Below, piece by piece: positions 1 to 6,016 of a stretch of DNA of 6,022 bases. The stretch is from Dehalococcoidia bacterium UBA3254. Lineage in GTDB: Bacteria > Chloroflexota > Dehalococcoidia > Dehalococcoidales > UBA3254. Each line of letters begins with the position of its first letter. Positions within the stretch are counted from its first letter, which is position 1. The stretch is from positions 1 through 6,022 of the forward strand of contig DEUU01000433.1 of NCBI GenBank assembly GCA_002362735.1, written 5' to 3'. The notes under the pieces were generated by a model. The model did no database searches. It was not told the origin of the DNA and saw nothing but the letters and a program-made list of their open reading frames with translations. Made by a program: the position numbers and the translations under genes.

Positions 1-93
1 CGTACTGACCAGGATGATTATTTACAATTCCAGCACCAATATATGGGTTGGGCAATGTACTGCCTCACTCCTATGAAATCTCATAAGGTGTGA
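1..93 (+). CDS. possible C-terminal end of an unidentified protein (partial)
   Basis: Frame 1 is open from the first base for 30 codons and ends with tandem in-frame stops (TGA at 91-93, TAG at 94-96). The residues are mixed and look protein-like, including the run QYMGWAMYC, but match no family I recognise. The start lies outside the window. A second + frame and one - frame are also open over most of this short stretch, so open length alone is weak evidence. No function is proposed. The alternative is that this is intergenic DNA. Confidence 0.25.
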   Translation, partial: RTDQDDYLQFQHQYMGWAMYCLTPMKSHKV

Positions 94-152
94 TAGGTAG
101 AATTGCTTGTCTGCGGTAAGATGCTTAAGGATTTTTTTCTAGTAGAATTGTT

Positions 153-194
153 ATAGTGCAAAGGGTATCAGGCATGCCTATATTCGTGCACTAT
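153..194. repeat. imperfect 42-bp palindrome
   Basis: The outer arms ATAGTGCA (153-160) and TGCACTAT (187-194) are exact reverse complements. The centre is a perfect 10-bp palindrome, AGGCATGCCT (170-179), flanked by TAT and ATA that can extend it with one bulged C. As RNA it would form a stem with an internal loop. As DNA it could bind a dimeric protein. There is no T-tract after it, so a terminator is unlikely. Its role is unknown. Confidence 0.6.
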
Positions 195-270
195 GGATTA
201 TTACTTTCCAGAAAAAGCAAACTGAATCAAATATTTGTACGTATCAGTTGTCAGGCATCCCAATGTTTGT
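168..270. repeat. pair of imperfect 20-bp direct repeats
   Basis: The two copies, at 168-187 and 251-270, begin with the identical octamer TCAGGCAT and agree at 16 of 20 positions. The first copy contains the core of the long palindrome. The second overlaps a 6-bp dyad (ATGTTT and AAACAT, 263-278). They may be diverged copies of one element or binding site, or a chance similarity. Confidence 0.35.
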
Positions 271-285
271 TCAAACATACATGGT

Positions 286-450
286 CTAATCTCGAAAACC
301 AGCAAGAAGAATCCTTTGGACTTCTGGAATCAGTTCTTTCTTCTCGAATAACAGTTCTGGAACTGTCCGCCAGGGGACCCCAACTTTATAGATTGATATA
401 CCAAAGAACCATTCCGGTTATTTCCAAAATCTCGAGCCCGGTAATTCCAT
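286..450 (-). pseudogene. interrupted antisense reading frame, possible gene remnant
   Basis: On the - strand, an ATG at 450-448 opens a frame that meets an in-frame TAA at 420-418 after ten codons. It then continues for 43 codons to a TAG at 288-286. The conceptual product after the stop has a protein-like texture, with VPWRTVPELLFEKK followed by ELIPEVQRILLAGFRD, including alternating charged and hydrophobic residues as in an amphipathic helix. I do not recognise a family. No good ribosome-binding site precedes the ATG. It may be a decayed gene fragment or part of a short interspersed element. It could also be chance, since a + frame is open over the same stretch. Confidence 0.25.
351..366. 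repeat. 16-bp near-perfect dyad
   Basis: ACAGTTC and GAACTGT are exact reverse complements around a central TG. The half-site order (GTTC-GAAC) is the reverse of the Gram-positive LexA box, so it is not an SOS box. It lies about 170 bp before the voltage-sensor/CorA start codon, which is far for a promoter operator. It also lies inside the antisense remnant, where the repeated amino-acid pattern VPELL/ELIPEV may generate the symmetry. Confidence 0.35.
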
Positions 451-454
451 CTAC

Positions 455-508
455 TTGATTCTACGGCAGCAATTCCTTAGTATATGCTATATAGCCTAAC
501 CGTGGTTA
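455..508 (+). promoter_or_regulatory. candidate promoter and adjoining dyads for the voltage-sensor/CorA gene
   Basis: A TTGATT box (455-460) is followed after 17 bp by TAGTAT (478-483), a weak sigma-A-like pair with four of six matches in each hexamer. Downstream are a 10-bp palindrome GCTATATAGC (486-495) and a dyad TAACC-GT-GGTTA (497-508), which would overlap the transcription start or early leader and could be operators. The region is AT-rich, as expected of a promoter, but no element is strong enough to be certain. Confidence 0.35.
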
Positions 509-533
509 AAAGTTTTTTTGCGCGGGAGGTAAA

Positions 534-2006
534 ATGGGAGAGCTTCAACAATCCTTAGATCAATCGGCTGGATTTGAAAGTAAGGGGAAAGAAGACCGGA
601 AAAAGGAAATCAGAGAGCTGGTAAATCTGCTTCTACCGGACTTGCTGATGATTGTCCTGGCTATCATTATGGTTCCTGTTGTGCTTATGCCGCTCTTTTT
701 AGAATTATCTGACCCCTTTGTGACCACTCTACAGTTTATTGATTATGCCATCCTGTCTATCTTTGTTATTGAATACCTTCTTAAGGCTATATTTGCGAAA
801 AATATTCTAAAACATATCGTTAATCCCTGGCATCTGCTTGACCTTTTCGTGATCCTGGTCCCTTTGATAAATCTCTTTCCTGTTGTTTCACTCAGATATG
901 GCAACTCAACTCTGATATTGAGGTTATTGAGGATTATCAGGGTAGTGGCCATGGGTGGACGAGCAGTAGATAGAAGAATCCAGTTGGCCGCTGCCGCGAC
1001 TAAAGAGATTGTGCAACAGGTAAAACCCCTGGAAATTCAGGTCATTGACGGTAATTTTGAAAATTATTATCAAAATGTTCCTTTTAGTAAACTTGATGAA
1101 TATATTAAAAACCCCTATCAAACATGGATTGACATTTCTAATGTATCTGAAGGTGATCTTGAGAGACTCAGTAATTCCCTGGGAATCCCCCGTATTCTTC
1201 TGGAAAGCGAGTTAACTGAGGAATCTTATCCGCGCGTTGATTATTTCGAGCATTATTCGCTAATTTTCGCCAGAATCGCTGATATCCAGCTGTCTCAAAA
1301 AGATGCGCGCCTGGTCATTGACCGCAGAGGAATTCTCGTTGTCTGCCAGGAACAGAACATCATTACCATTTCCAGAAGAAAGACCGATATCTTCAGGCAA
1401 ATCACCAAACAGGCACAGAAAGCACTTGATCCCGACGATCCTTTGGTGGTCACCATTCTATATACTATCTTAAAGCATATCCTGGAAAAGGATAAGCAAA
1501 TAATTGCCGCTTTGGAACAGCGCCTCATGGTACTGGAAAGTATCCCTCTAAACAAGAGACCCGGTAATTTTCTGGAAGTAACATTCTATTTGAGAAAAGA
1601 GGTCAATCAAATTGTGCCCTCTTTGCTGCATCTGAGAGAGATCATCTCCGTGATTACATCCAAACAAGTCCCTCTTGAAGGATTTTGTCAACAACATGAG
1701 AAAATTTTCGATGTTCTAATGGATGAGGCAGTCTACTTGCATGAAACCGCTTCGAGTGCCCGGGACAATCTTCAATCTCTGGTTGATTTATACATAAATA
1801 CCAATTCTTTCCAGACTAATCAGGTGATGCGCATCATTGCCGTTATTACCAGTATGGGAATAATTCCCGCCGTGATGGGACTTCTGGGTAGTAATATTGC
1901 TGGTAATCCCTGGGATATCCAGTTATGGCAGGTATTCGGTTTACTTGGATTCATTATACTGGCTATGATCTGGATCTTCTACAGAATGGGCTGGCTCAAA
2001 GGATAG
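534..2006 (+). CDS. voltage-sensor domain fused to CorA-family divalent cation channel/transporter
   Basis: This is a 490-residue inner-membrane protein. Residues 36-148 form a four-helix voltage-sensor domain: S1 about 36-57; S2 about 65-88 with F77-x2-E80-x3-K84, the charge-transfer-centre signature; S3 about 99-117 starting NPWHLLD, with D103; and S4 about 123-140 with arginines at every third position (R130, R133, R136). No S5-pore-S6 follows. From about residue 165 it is a CorA protein: WIDISNVSEGDLERL at 198-212, a cytoplasmic alpha/beta domain, long stalk helices about 305-430, TM1 about 431-452, a GSN triplet (452-454) where CorA normally has GMN, and TM2 about 466-486 ending FYRMGWLKG. 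CorA proteins are usually 310-370 residues, and the excess here is the sensor domain. By family it should move Mg2+ or another divalent cation, possibly under control of membrane potential; that coupling is inference. The start is supported by GGGAGG (524-529) four bases before the ATG. The gene is monocistronic and convergent with the oxidoreductase operon. Confidence 0.9.
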   Translation: MGELQQSLDQSAGFESKGKEDRKKEIRELVNLLLPDLLMIVLAIIMVPVVLMPLFLELSDPFVTTLQFIDYAILSIFVIEYLLKAIFAKNILKHIVNPWHLLDLFVILVPLINLFPVVSLRYGNSTLILRLLRIIRVVAMGGRAVDRRIQLAAAATKEIVQQVKPLEIQVIDGNFENYYQNVPFSKLDEYIKNPYQTWIDISNVSEGDLERLSNSLGIPRILLESELTEESYPRVDYFEHYSLIFARIADIQLSQKDARLVIDRRGILVVCQEQNIITISRRKTDIFRQITKQAQKALDPDDPLVVTILYTILKHILEKDKQIIAALEQRLMVLESIPLNKRPGNFLEVTFYLRKEVNQIVPSLLHLREIISVITSKQVPLEGFCQQHEKIFDVLMDEAVYLHETASSARDNLQSLVDLYINTNSFQTNQVMRIIAVITSMGIIPAVMGLLGSNIAGNPWDIQLWQVFGLLGFIILAMIWIFYRMGWLKG

Positions 2007-2011
2007 AATTT

Positions 2012-2055
2012 AAGAACGCAAAAACAAAAGTAGCCGGATTTTAGCCCGGCTACTT
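2012..2055. terminator. bidirectional rho-independent terminator
   Basis: A 10-bp perfect stem (2028-2037 with 2046-2055, GC-rich inner half) closes an 8-base loop between the two convergent genes. Reading leftward, the stem is followed by TTTTGTTTTTG, a good U-tract for the oxidoreductase operon. Reading rightward it is followed by TTGAATTTTG, a weaker tract, for the voltage-sensor/CorA gene. One hairpin therefore probably serves both. Confidence 0.8.
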
Positions 2056-2078
2056 GAATTTTGTAGTGTGATATTCAG

Positions 2079-4265
2079 TTAGGCGTTCTGGACAAAACCG
2101 TATTCTTCGGTATGAAAAACCTCTTCTTTTAAGTCCTCTTTCGAGCATTTTGAAACTTTGCAAAGAAGACATGTCAGATCCGGCGATCCGTACATAGGAT
2201 CGAGGTGATCGTTACTTGTCAGAATATTCGGATTTGAAATAAATAGCCCGTGGAATCCTTTCGCCGGCTCCTCAGGATAGAAGCAATTGGCGGTTGCCAT
2301 CACTACCCCTTTGAGAATTCCGGGAAATAGTCTGGCTTTTTGTCTGATTCGGCCCCTGGGAGATTCAATCCAGATCCAATCCCCATCTTCTATCCCGAAT
2401 TGTTTGGCCGTCTCGGGATGCATTTGAGCCGTAGGATACTCCATGAAACTTCTTAACCAGGGTATGTTACGGTACTGGGAGAGGAAATAGAACGGCTGGC
2501 GGTATCCGCTCGTTAACACTAATGGGTATTCCTTAAACAACTCAGGAGTAGAAACCGGGCTTTCCCCCGGCTCCACAAACTGTGGTAGAGGATCATATCC
2601 TAACTGTTCCAGTGCCTTAGAATAAAACTCAAATTTCCCGGTTGGGGTGGGGAATCCCCCACCTTTTTTCCAGTAATCGGTCTTATACTTATAGTAGACC
2701 TGGTCCTTACCCCAGCAGCCGCTGACCAGGTTTTGACTGAATTGATTCCAATTTATTTTACCCTTTTTTAGTTCATCGTCAAGGCAATCCTCAACGTTGT
2801 CATACCAGTATTTAGGTGCTACCCTTTTACCGACTTCATTGAAGATCCAGACGTCTGATTTGGCTTCGCCAGGAGGTTCAACTACCTTATTGTGAGCTTC
2901 TATCATGAATCTTGGATGCATATCGTAAATATCATCCAGCTCCAGCCAGTGGGCTGCTGGTAATACAATATCCGAAGCTTCCGCCATCGGACCCATGAAG
3001 AGATCGCAGTGAACCATGAATTCAACCTTCTTGATGGCTTCTACCACTTCTTTGGTATTGGCCATATGGACGATCTGCTGACCTCCAACGCTGAACCAGA
3101 CCTTAATCGGAGCCTCACCGGCGATAATCTTCTTCACCAGGGTATCCGGATTGCAGGTACGAGCTGCACCTAGCTTGAATTTATCGATGCCGATGATCTT
3201 TTTCTTCATTTCCTCGGGAATCGGGATCTGGAGATAGAAATCTTCTATCAATCCGGTAGCCGGCAAAACCCAGCTTATCATACTTCCCGGCCGCTCAATG
3301 TTTCCAGTGAGACCCATCAGGCAAGTAATCGCTCTGAGTGTATGGCCGCAGTTGGCTTGTCTCTCCAGAGAGCTTCCCACCTGGATGCATCCCGGTGTAT
3401 CTATGGCAAATAATCTGGCTGCCTGGACAATTTTGTCAGCCGGAATCCAGGTAATCTCGGATACCTTTTCGGGCGTATAGGGTTCTACCCTTTTCTTTAA
3501 ATCTTCGAATCCATAAGTCCAGTTATCGACAAATTCTCTATCGAAAAGCCCCTCTTTGATAATGATGTTGCACATCGCCATGGCTAGAGCACAATCAGTA
3601 CCCGGTCTCGGTTGGAGCCATAAGGTTGCTCTGGTTGCATATGCGCTGGCCCTTGGGTCTATAACGATCAGGTTCTTCGCGTAATTCAATGAATTCATAA
3701 ACCAGTAGGCCATTTCAGAGTCGGCACTGCTGATTTCCAACTGCTTCGCCCACATTATTTGGGTCTTTGGAAATTCTCCACCCCAGCCATGATAATCGCA
3801 ATACAGCCGTCCGTAACCGGTTACCAGTCCGTATAAACCCAGTCTTGGACTATGGCAAACATAACCCGGAGAAATGACATTCCCGGTACCGATTGAACGT
3901 GCTAGCCGGTGGGTGTAGCGGTTATACCCTCTCCCTGTCCCTTGGGATATGGCAATGGAAAAAGGCCCATATTTATCAATGGCGTCTTTCATTTTCTGGG
4001 CAATTGTCGTTAGGGCCTCATCCCAGGTTATTCTTTTCCATTTTCCCTCTCCCTTTTCGCCCGCTCTTTTTAAGGGATATTTTAGCCTGTAGGGATTGTC
4101 CACATGCTGAATACTGGATAGTCCTTTGGAACACATCGTACCTCGTGTAAGGGAATTGGGATTTCCTTCAATATGGACAATCACTCCATCCTCAACATCA
4201 ACCTTTACCCCGCAGCCGCCGTGACAGCTTTTGCAGGTAGTATAAACAACTTTTCTCTCGCTCAC
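2079..4265 (-). CDS. molybdopterin oxidoreductase catalytic subunit (DMSO reductase superfamily), no Tat signal
   Basis: This is the 728-residue catalytic A subunit of a molybdoenzyme complex. C11-x2-C14-x3-C18-x26-C45 binds a [4Fe-4S] cluster and is followed by K47, the usual electron-relay lysine. C137 in GYVCHSPRLG is the probable Mo/W ligand. VIDPRASAYATRA followed by PGTDCALAMA is the pterin-binding signature, and the C-terminal third is a molybdopterin dinucleotide-binding domain. The start is GTG (4265-4263) with GAGGG seven bases upstream. The upstream frame reaches a stop after 11 codons with no twin arginine or alternative start, so no Tat signal is possible and the protein should stay cytoplasmic. 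The gene lies 19 bases after the NrfD gene. The absent signal, overall length and C-terminal region recall acetylene hydratase, but H15 replaces that enzyme's key Asp after the second Cys, and the B and C partners indicate redox chemistry. Substrate unknown: polysulfide, thiosulfate, arsenate and organic acceptors or donors all remain possible. Confidence 0.93.
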   Translation of the reverse strand: MSERKVVYTTCKSCHGGCGVKVDVEDGVIVHIEGNPNSLTRGTMCSKGLSSIQHVDNPYRLKYPLKRAGEKGEGKWKRITWDEALTTIAQKMKDAIDKYGPFSIAISQGTGRGYNRYTHRLARSIGTGNVISPGYVCHSPRLGLYGLVTGYGRLYCDYHGWGGEFPKTQIMWAKQLEISSADSEMAYWFMNSLNYAKNLIVIDPRASAYATRATLWLQPRPGTDCALAMAMCNIIIKEGLFDREFVDNWTYGFEDLKKRVEPYTPEKVSEITWIPADKIVQAARLFAIDTPGCIQVGSSLERQANCGHTLRAITCLMGLTGNIERPGSMISWVLPATGLIEDFYLQIPIPEEMKKKIIGIDKFKLGAARTCNPDTLVKKIIAGEAPIKVWFSVGGQQIVHMANTKEVVEAIKKVEFMVHCDLFMGPMAEASDIVLPAAHWLELDDIYDMHPRFMIEAHNKVVEPPGEAKSDVWIFNEVGKRVAPKYWYDNVEDCLDDELKKGKINWNQFSQNLVSGCWGKDQVYYKYKTDYWKKGGGFPTPTGKFEFYSKALEQLGYDPLPQFVEPGESPVSTPELFKEYPLVLTSGYRQPFYFLSQYRNIPWLRSFMEYPTAQMHPETAKQFGIEDGDWIWIESPRGRIRQKARLFPGILKGVVMATANCFYPEEPAKGFHGLFISNPNILTSNDHLDPMYGSPDLTCLLCKVSKCSKEDLKEEVFHTEEYGFVQNA

Positions 4266-4284
4266 TTCAAAACCCTCTACTCTA

Positions 4285-5187
4285 TTAGCTTTGCTTCTTC
4301 ACAATGATAGGATTATAGATTCCGGACTTTAATATACAATATTTAACCATAATATGGCCGATGACTTCACAGACTATGCCTGCGATCAAGATCATTGCAG
4401 CAATTTCGGCCGCAAAGACACTATAAACAGCAATTATTGCTGGAACAATAATGCCTAGCATTACGACTCCTACCCAGAAGATCGGGGAAATGCTGCCGCG
4501 AAGTTGGAATAAGACAGATTGTTTGCCGACCGTTTCCTTGCGAGATGCCAGGAACAGGTAGAATGCTAACAAAAGAGCATCTACGATCAGTAAGATCCGA
4601 CTCCATAATTCCGCAGCCTCCAAATTGATCGCGGTATTATACAGGCCGAAGAGCACCGTAATACCCAATCCACCCAGAATACCGCTGATGATGAAAAGTA
4701 ATGGCAGGATAGGCAGATTCCAGAATGGAATGCCTTTTACATAGTTCATGACAAACCCGGTATAAGTGGCAACACACAAGGCAAAAATGCCGGCTAGAAT
4801 TTCAAAAACCAAGATCAGCGTCGTCTGTTCCTGCAGAAAAGCTGAGAGCATTATTTGCAGAAAGCCAAATCCCATGAATATTATCACAAACGCCAACCCG
4901 CGGGACATCCACGAAGTCTGAGGGTGCATCACCATTCTCCAAAATCGCATGGGTTTGCCCAGATAGAGGATATGTAAGCCGCCTTTCAATCCCGATACGA
5001 TCAAAAAGCCAGCGACCATGCCCCAAAAATTATTAAATAACAATGACACGATATACAGCCCTGCTCCCAGTCCACCAGCGTACTCCGCAAGCCATAGCAG
5101 GATTCCCCGTTTCTCGATCCATTCGGTCTGCCTTGTTCCCTTGACCATCCACTCATGGGTGACCATCCATTGTCGTTCTGTTTGCAT
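4285..5187 (-). CDS. nrfD: NrfD/PsrC-family quinone-interacting membrane subunit
   Basis: This 300-residue integral membrane protein has about eight predicted helices (roughly 30-50, 53-74, 97-117, 122-145, 154-178, 191-213, 233-254 and 257-280). Family hallmarks are AEYAGGLGAGLYIVS in helix 1, with E35 in the membrane, and GKPMRFWRMVMHP followed by SWMSRG at 77-96, the conserved NrfD stretch before helix 3. D193 in helix 6 is another buried acid. NrfD/PsrC proteins bind menaquinone and anchor the iron-sulfur subunit without haem. It should link the quinone pool to subunit B. The ATG has AGGGA six bases upstream and starts one base after the B stop codon, so translation is likely coupled. It ends in tandem stops TAA-TAG. 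The gene symbol is a family label only; no nitrite reductase is present. Confidence 0.9.
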   Translation of the reverse strand: MQTERQWMVTHEWMVKGTRQTEWIEKRGILLWLAEYAGGLGAGLYIVSLLFNNFWGMVAGFLIVSGLKGGLHILYLGKPMRFWRMVMHPQTSWMSRGLAFVIIFMGFGFLQIMLSAFLQEQTTLILVFEILAGIFALCVATYTGFVMNYVKGIPFWNLPILPLLFIISGILGGLGITVLFGLYNTAINLEAAELWSRILLIVDALLLAFYLFLASRKETVGKQSVLFQLRGSISPIFWVGVVMLGIIVPAIIAVYSVFAAEIAAMILIAGIVCEVIGHIMVKYCILKSGIYNPIIVKKQS

Positions 5188-5188
5188 C

Positions 5189-5971
5189 TTACTTCCCTGC
5201 CTTCACTATCGAATCACCAATTTTGGCCTTCGCTGTTTCATCTACGGTGCTCAAATGCTGCATGTGACTGCCAGTAGTAGTATCGGGAGGAGGAACGTTA
5301 GAAGTTGCTCCTGCTATTCCGGGATCGATATAATAAACTGAAGGGTCAGTCCCATACTCGGCGTGAAGCTGGAAACCATTTTTATCATGAATTAACCTGG
5401 ACACTTCGCTGTTTGCATCATCCAGATCACCAAAAGTTAAAGCCCTGGCCTGACAGGTATTTACGCAAGCTGGAGTCGCATCACGATCTATTCCCGGTTT
5501 CAAACCTCTGGCCATTCCGGCATCTATCCTCTCAGCACAAAAATTACATTTCTCGGTGGTTCCTTCCTGATGAGGATAAAGTTTTTTGCCTTTTTTCTCG
5601 AACGCTGTTAAGGCATGCCCGGGGAAATAGCCTGGATTTTTATTTTTTGAGAGGAACGTACGGTTCTGATAAGGACAGGCAATTACACAATAACGACAAC
5701 CGACACATTTATTTTGATCCACAGTTACGATGCCATCCGCACGTCTTTCGGTGGCTGATGCCGGACAGACATTTAGACACGGTGCATCCTTACACTGATT
5801 ACAGCGGACCGGGTAAGTGGTAACATCAACCCCTTGACCGGTCTCAGTCTCCCACGCAATTAATCGAGGCCAGGTGACCCTTAAAGGGAGAAAATGTTCT
5901 ATCCTGCAAGCTGCCACGCAAGCATGACACCTGACGCACTTCGAAAGATTAATTACCATTCCCCATCTCAT
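5189..5971 (-). CDS. four-cluster [4Fe-4S] electron-transfer subunit (DmsB/PsrB/NrfC type)
   Basis: This is the 260-residue electron-wire subunit B of the complex. Sixteen cysteines form four clusters in the DmsB arrangement: C12, C15, C18, C22; C57, C60, C65, C69; C89, C92, C95, C99; and C142, C145, C169, C173. The last group has the long spacer typical of the family. All key cysteines are present, with none replaced by the Trp seen in some relatives. No signal peptide is visible, which agrees with a cytoplasmic position like that of subunit A. After YYIDPG, a polar tail of about 40 residues (219-260, with PPPDTTTG) extends past the core fold. The ATG at 5971 has GGAG nine bases upstream; the Met at codon 5 lacks a suitably spaced site. 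This is the first gene of the operon, probably passing electrons between the NrfD subunit and the molybdopterin subunit. Confidence 0.93.
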   Translation of the reverse strand: MRWGMVINLSKCVRCHACVAACRIEHFLPLRVTWPRLIAWETETGQGVDVTTYPVRCNQCKDAPCLNVCPASATERRADGIVTVDQNKCVGCRYCVIACPYQNRTFLSKNKNPGYFPGHALTAFEKKGKKLYPHQEGTTEKCNFCAERIDAGMARGLKPGIDRDATPACVNTCQARALTFGDLDDANSEVSRLIHDKNGFQLHAEYGTDPSVYYIDPGIAGATSNVPPPDTTTGSHMQHLSTVDETAKAKIGDSIVKAGK

Positions 5972-6000
5972 GACTTACTACTCCAATCTTGAACTAAATT

Positions 6001-6016
6001 GATTATGGTGATAATC
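6001..6016. promoter_or_regulatory. operator-like perfect dyad overlapping a -10 element of the oxidoreductase operon
   Basis: GATTAT-GGTG-ATAATC is a perfect 6-bp inverted repeat with a 4-base centre, 29 bp upstream of the B start codon. On the operon strand, CATAAT (6007-6002) matches five of six bases of a sigma-A -10 box, which would give a short leader of about 24 bases. The matching -35 would lie beyond the window edge. The 5-4-5 geometry of the core, ATTAT-N4-ATAAT, resembles CRP/FNR-family sites (FNR TTGAT-N4-ATCAA; CprK dehalobox TTAAT-N4-ATTAA), but the bases differ from both. Because it overlaps the -10, repression is at least as likely as activation. Confidence 0.45.

Larger units (their letters stand above)
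94..533. other. 440-bp intergenic region with dyads and possible decayed coding DNA
   Basis: I see no convincing intact gene here. A GTG-started open frame at 156-458 (+) has no Shine-Dalgarno sequence, starts inside a palindrome and resembles no family. The stretch contains a long imperfect palindrome (153-194), an imperfect direct repeat (168-187 and 251-270), a small dyad (263-278), a 16-bp dyad (351-366), an interrupted antisense reading frame (286-450), and promoter-like and dyad elements just before the voltage-sensor/CorA gene. A run of seven T at 132-138 follows only a 4-bp stem, too weak to call a terminator. The mix suggests a regulatory leader next to remnants of a lost gene or element. 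Confidence 0.5.

Noticed and set aside
117..138. Small TAAG/CTTA stem followed by seven T, as a terminator for an upstream gene
   Set aside because: The stem is only four AT-rich base pairs with a 3-base loop, too weak to support a rho-independent terminator.
351..366. Possible LexA/SOS box
   Set aside because: The half-sites are GTTC-GAAC, the reverse of the Gram-positive GAAC-N4-GTTC order, and there is no SOS gene beside it.
156..458. 100-codon + strand open frame in the intergenic region
   Set aside because: The GTG start lies inside a palindrome and has no Shine-Dalgarno site. The product has no recognisable domain, and part of the stretch is equally open on the other strand.
94..533. 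Mg2+ riboswitch (M-box or ykkC-like) before the CorA fusion gene
   Set aside because: I could not find the long conserved core and terminator stem of an M-box. The leader just before the gene has only short dyads.
5305..5823. 172-codon + strand open frame opposite the iron-sulfur subunit gene
   Set aside because: It is an antisense shadow. The - strand product has sixteen correctly spaced cluster cysteines, while this frame gives a His/Arg-rich product with no domain and no ribosome-binding site.
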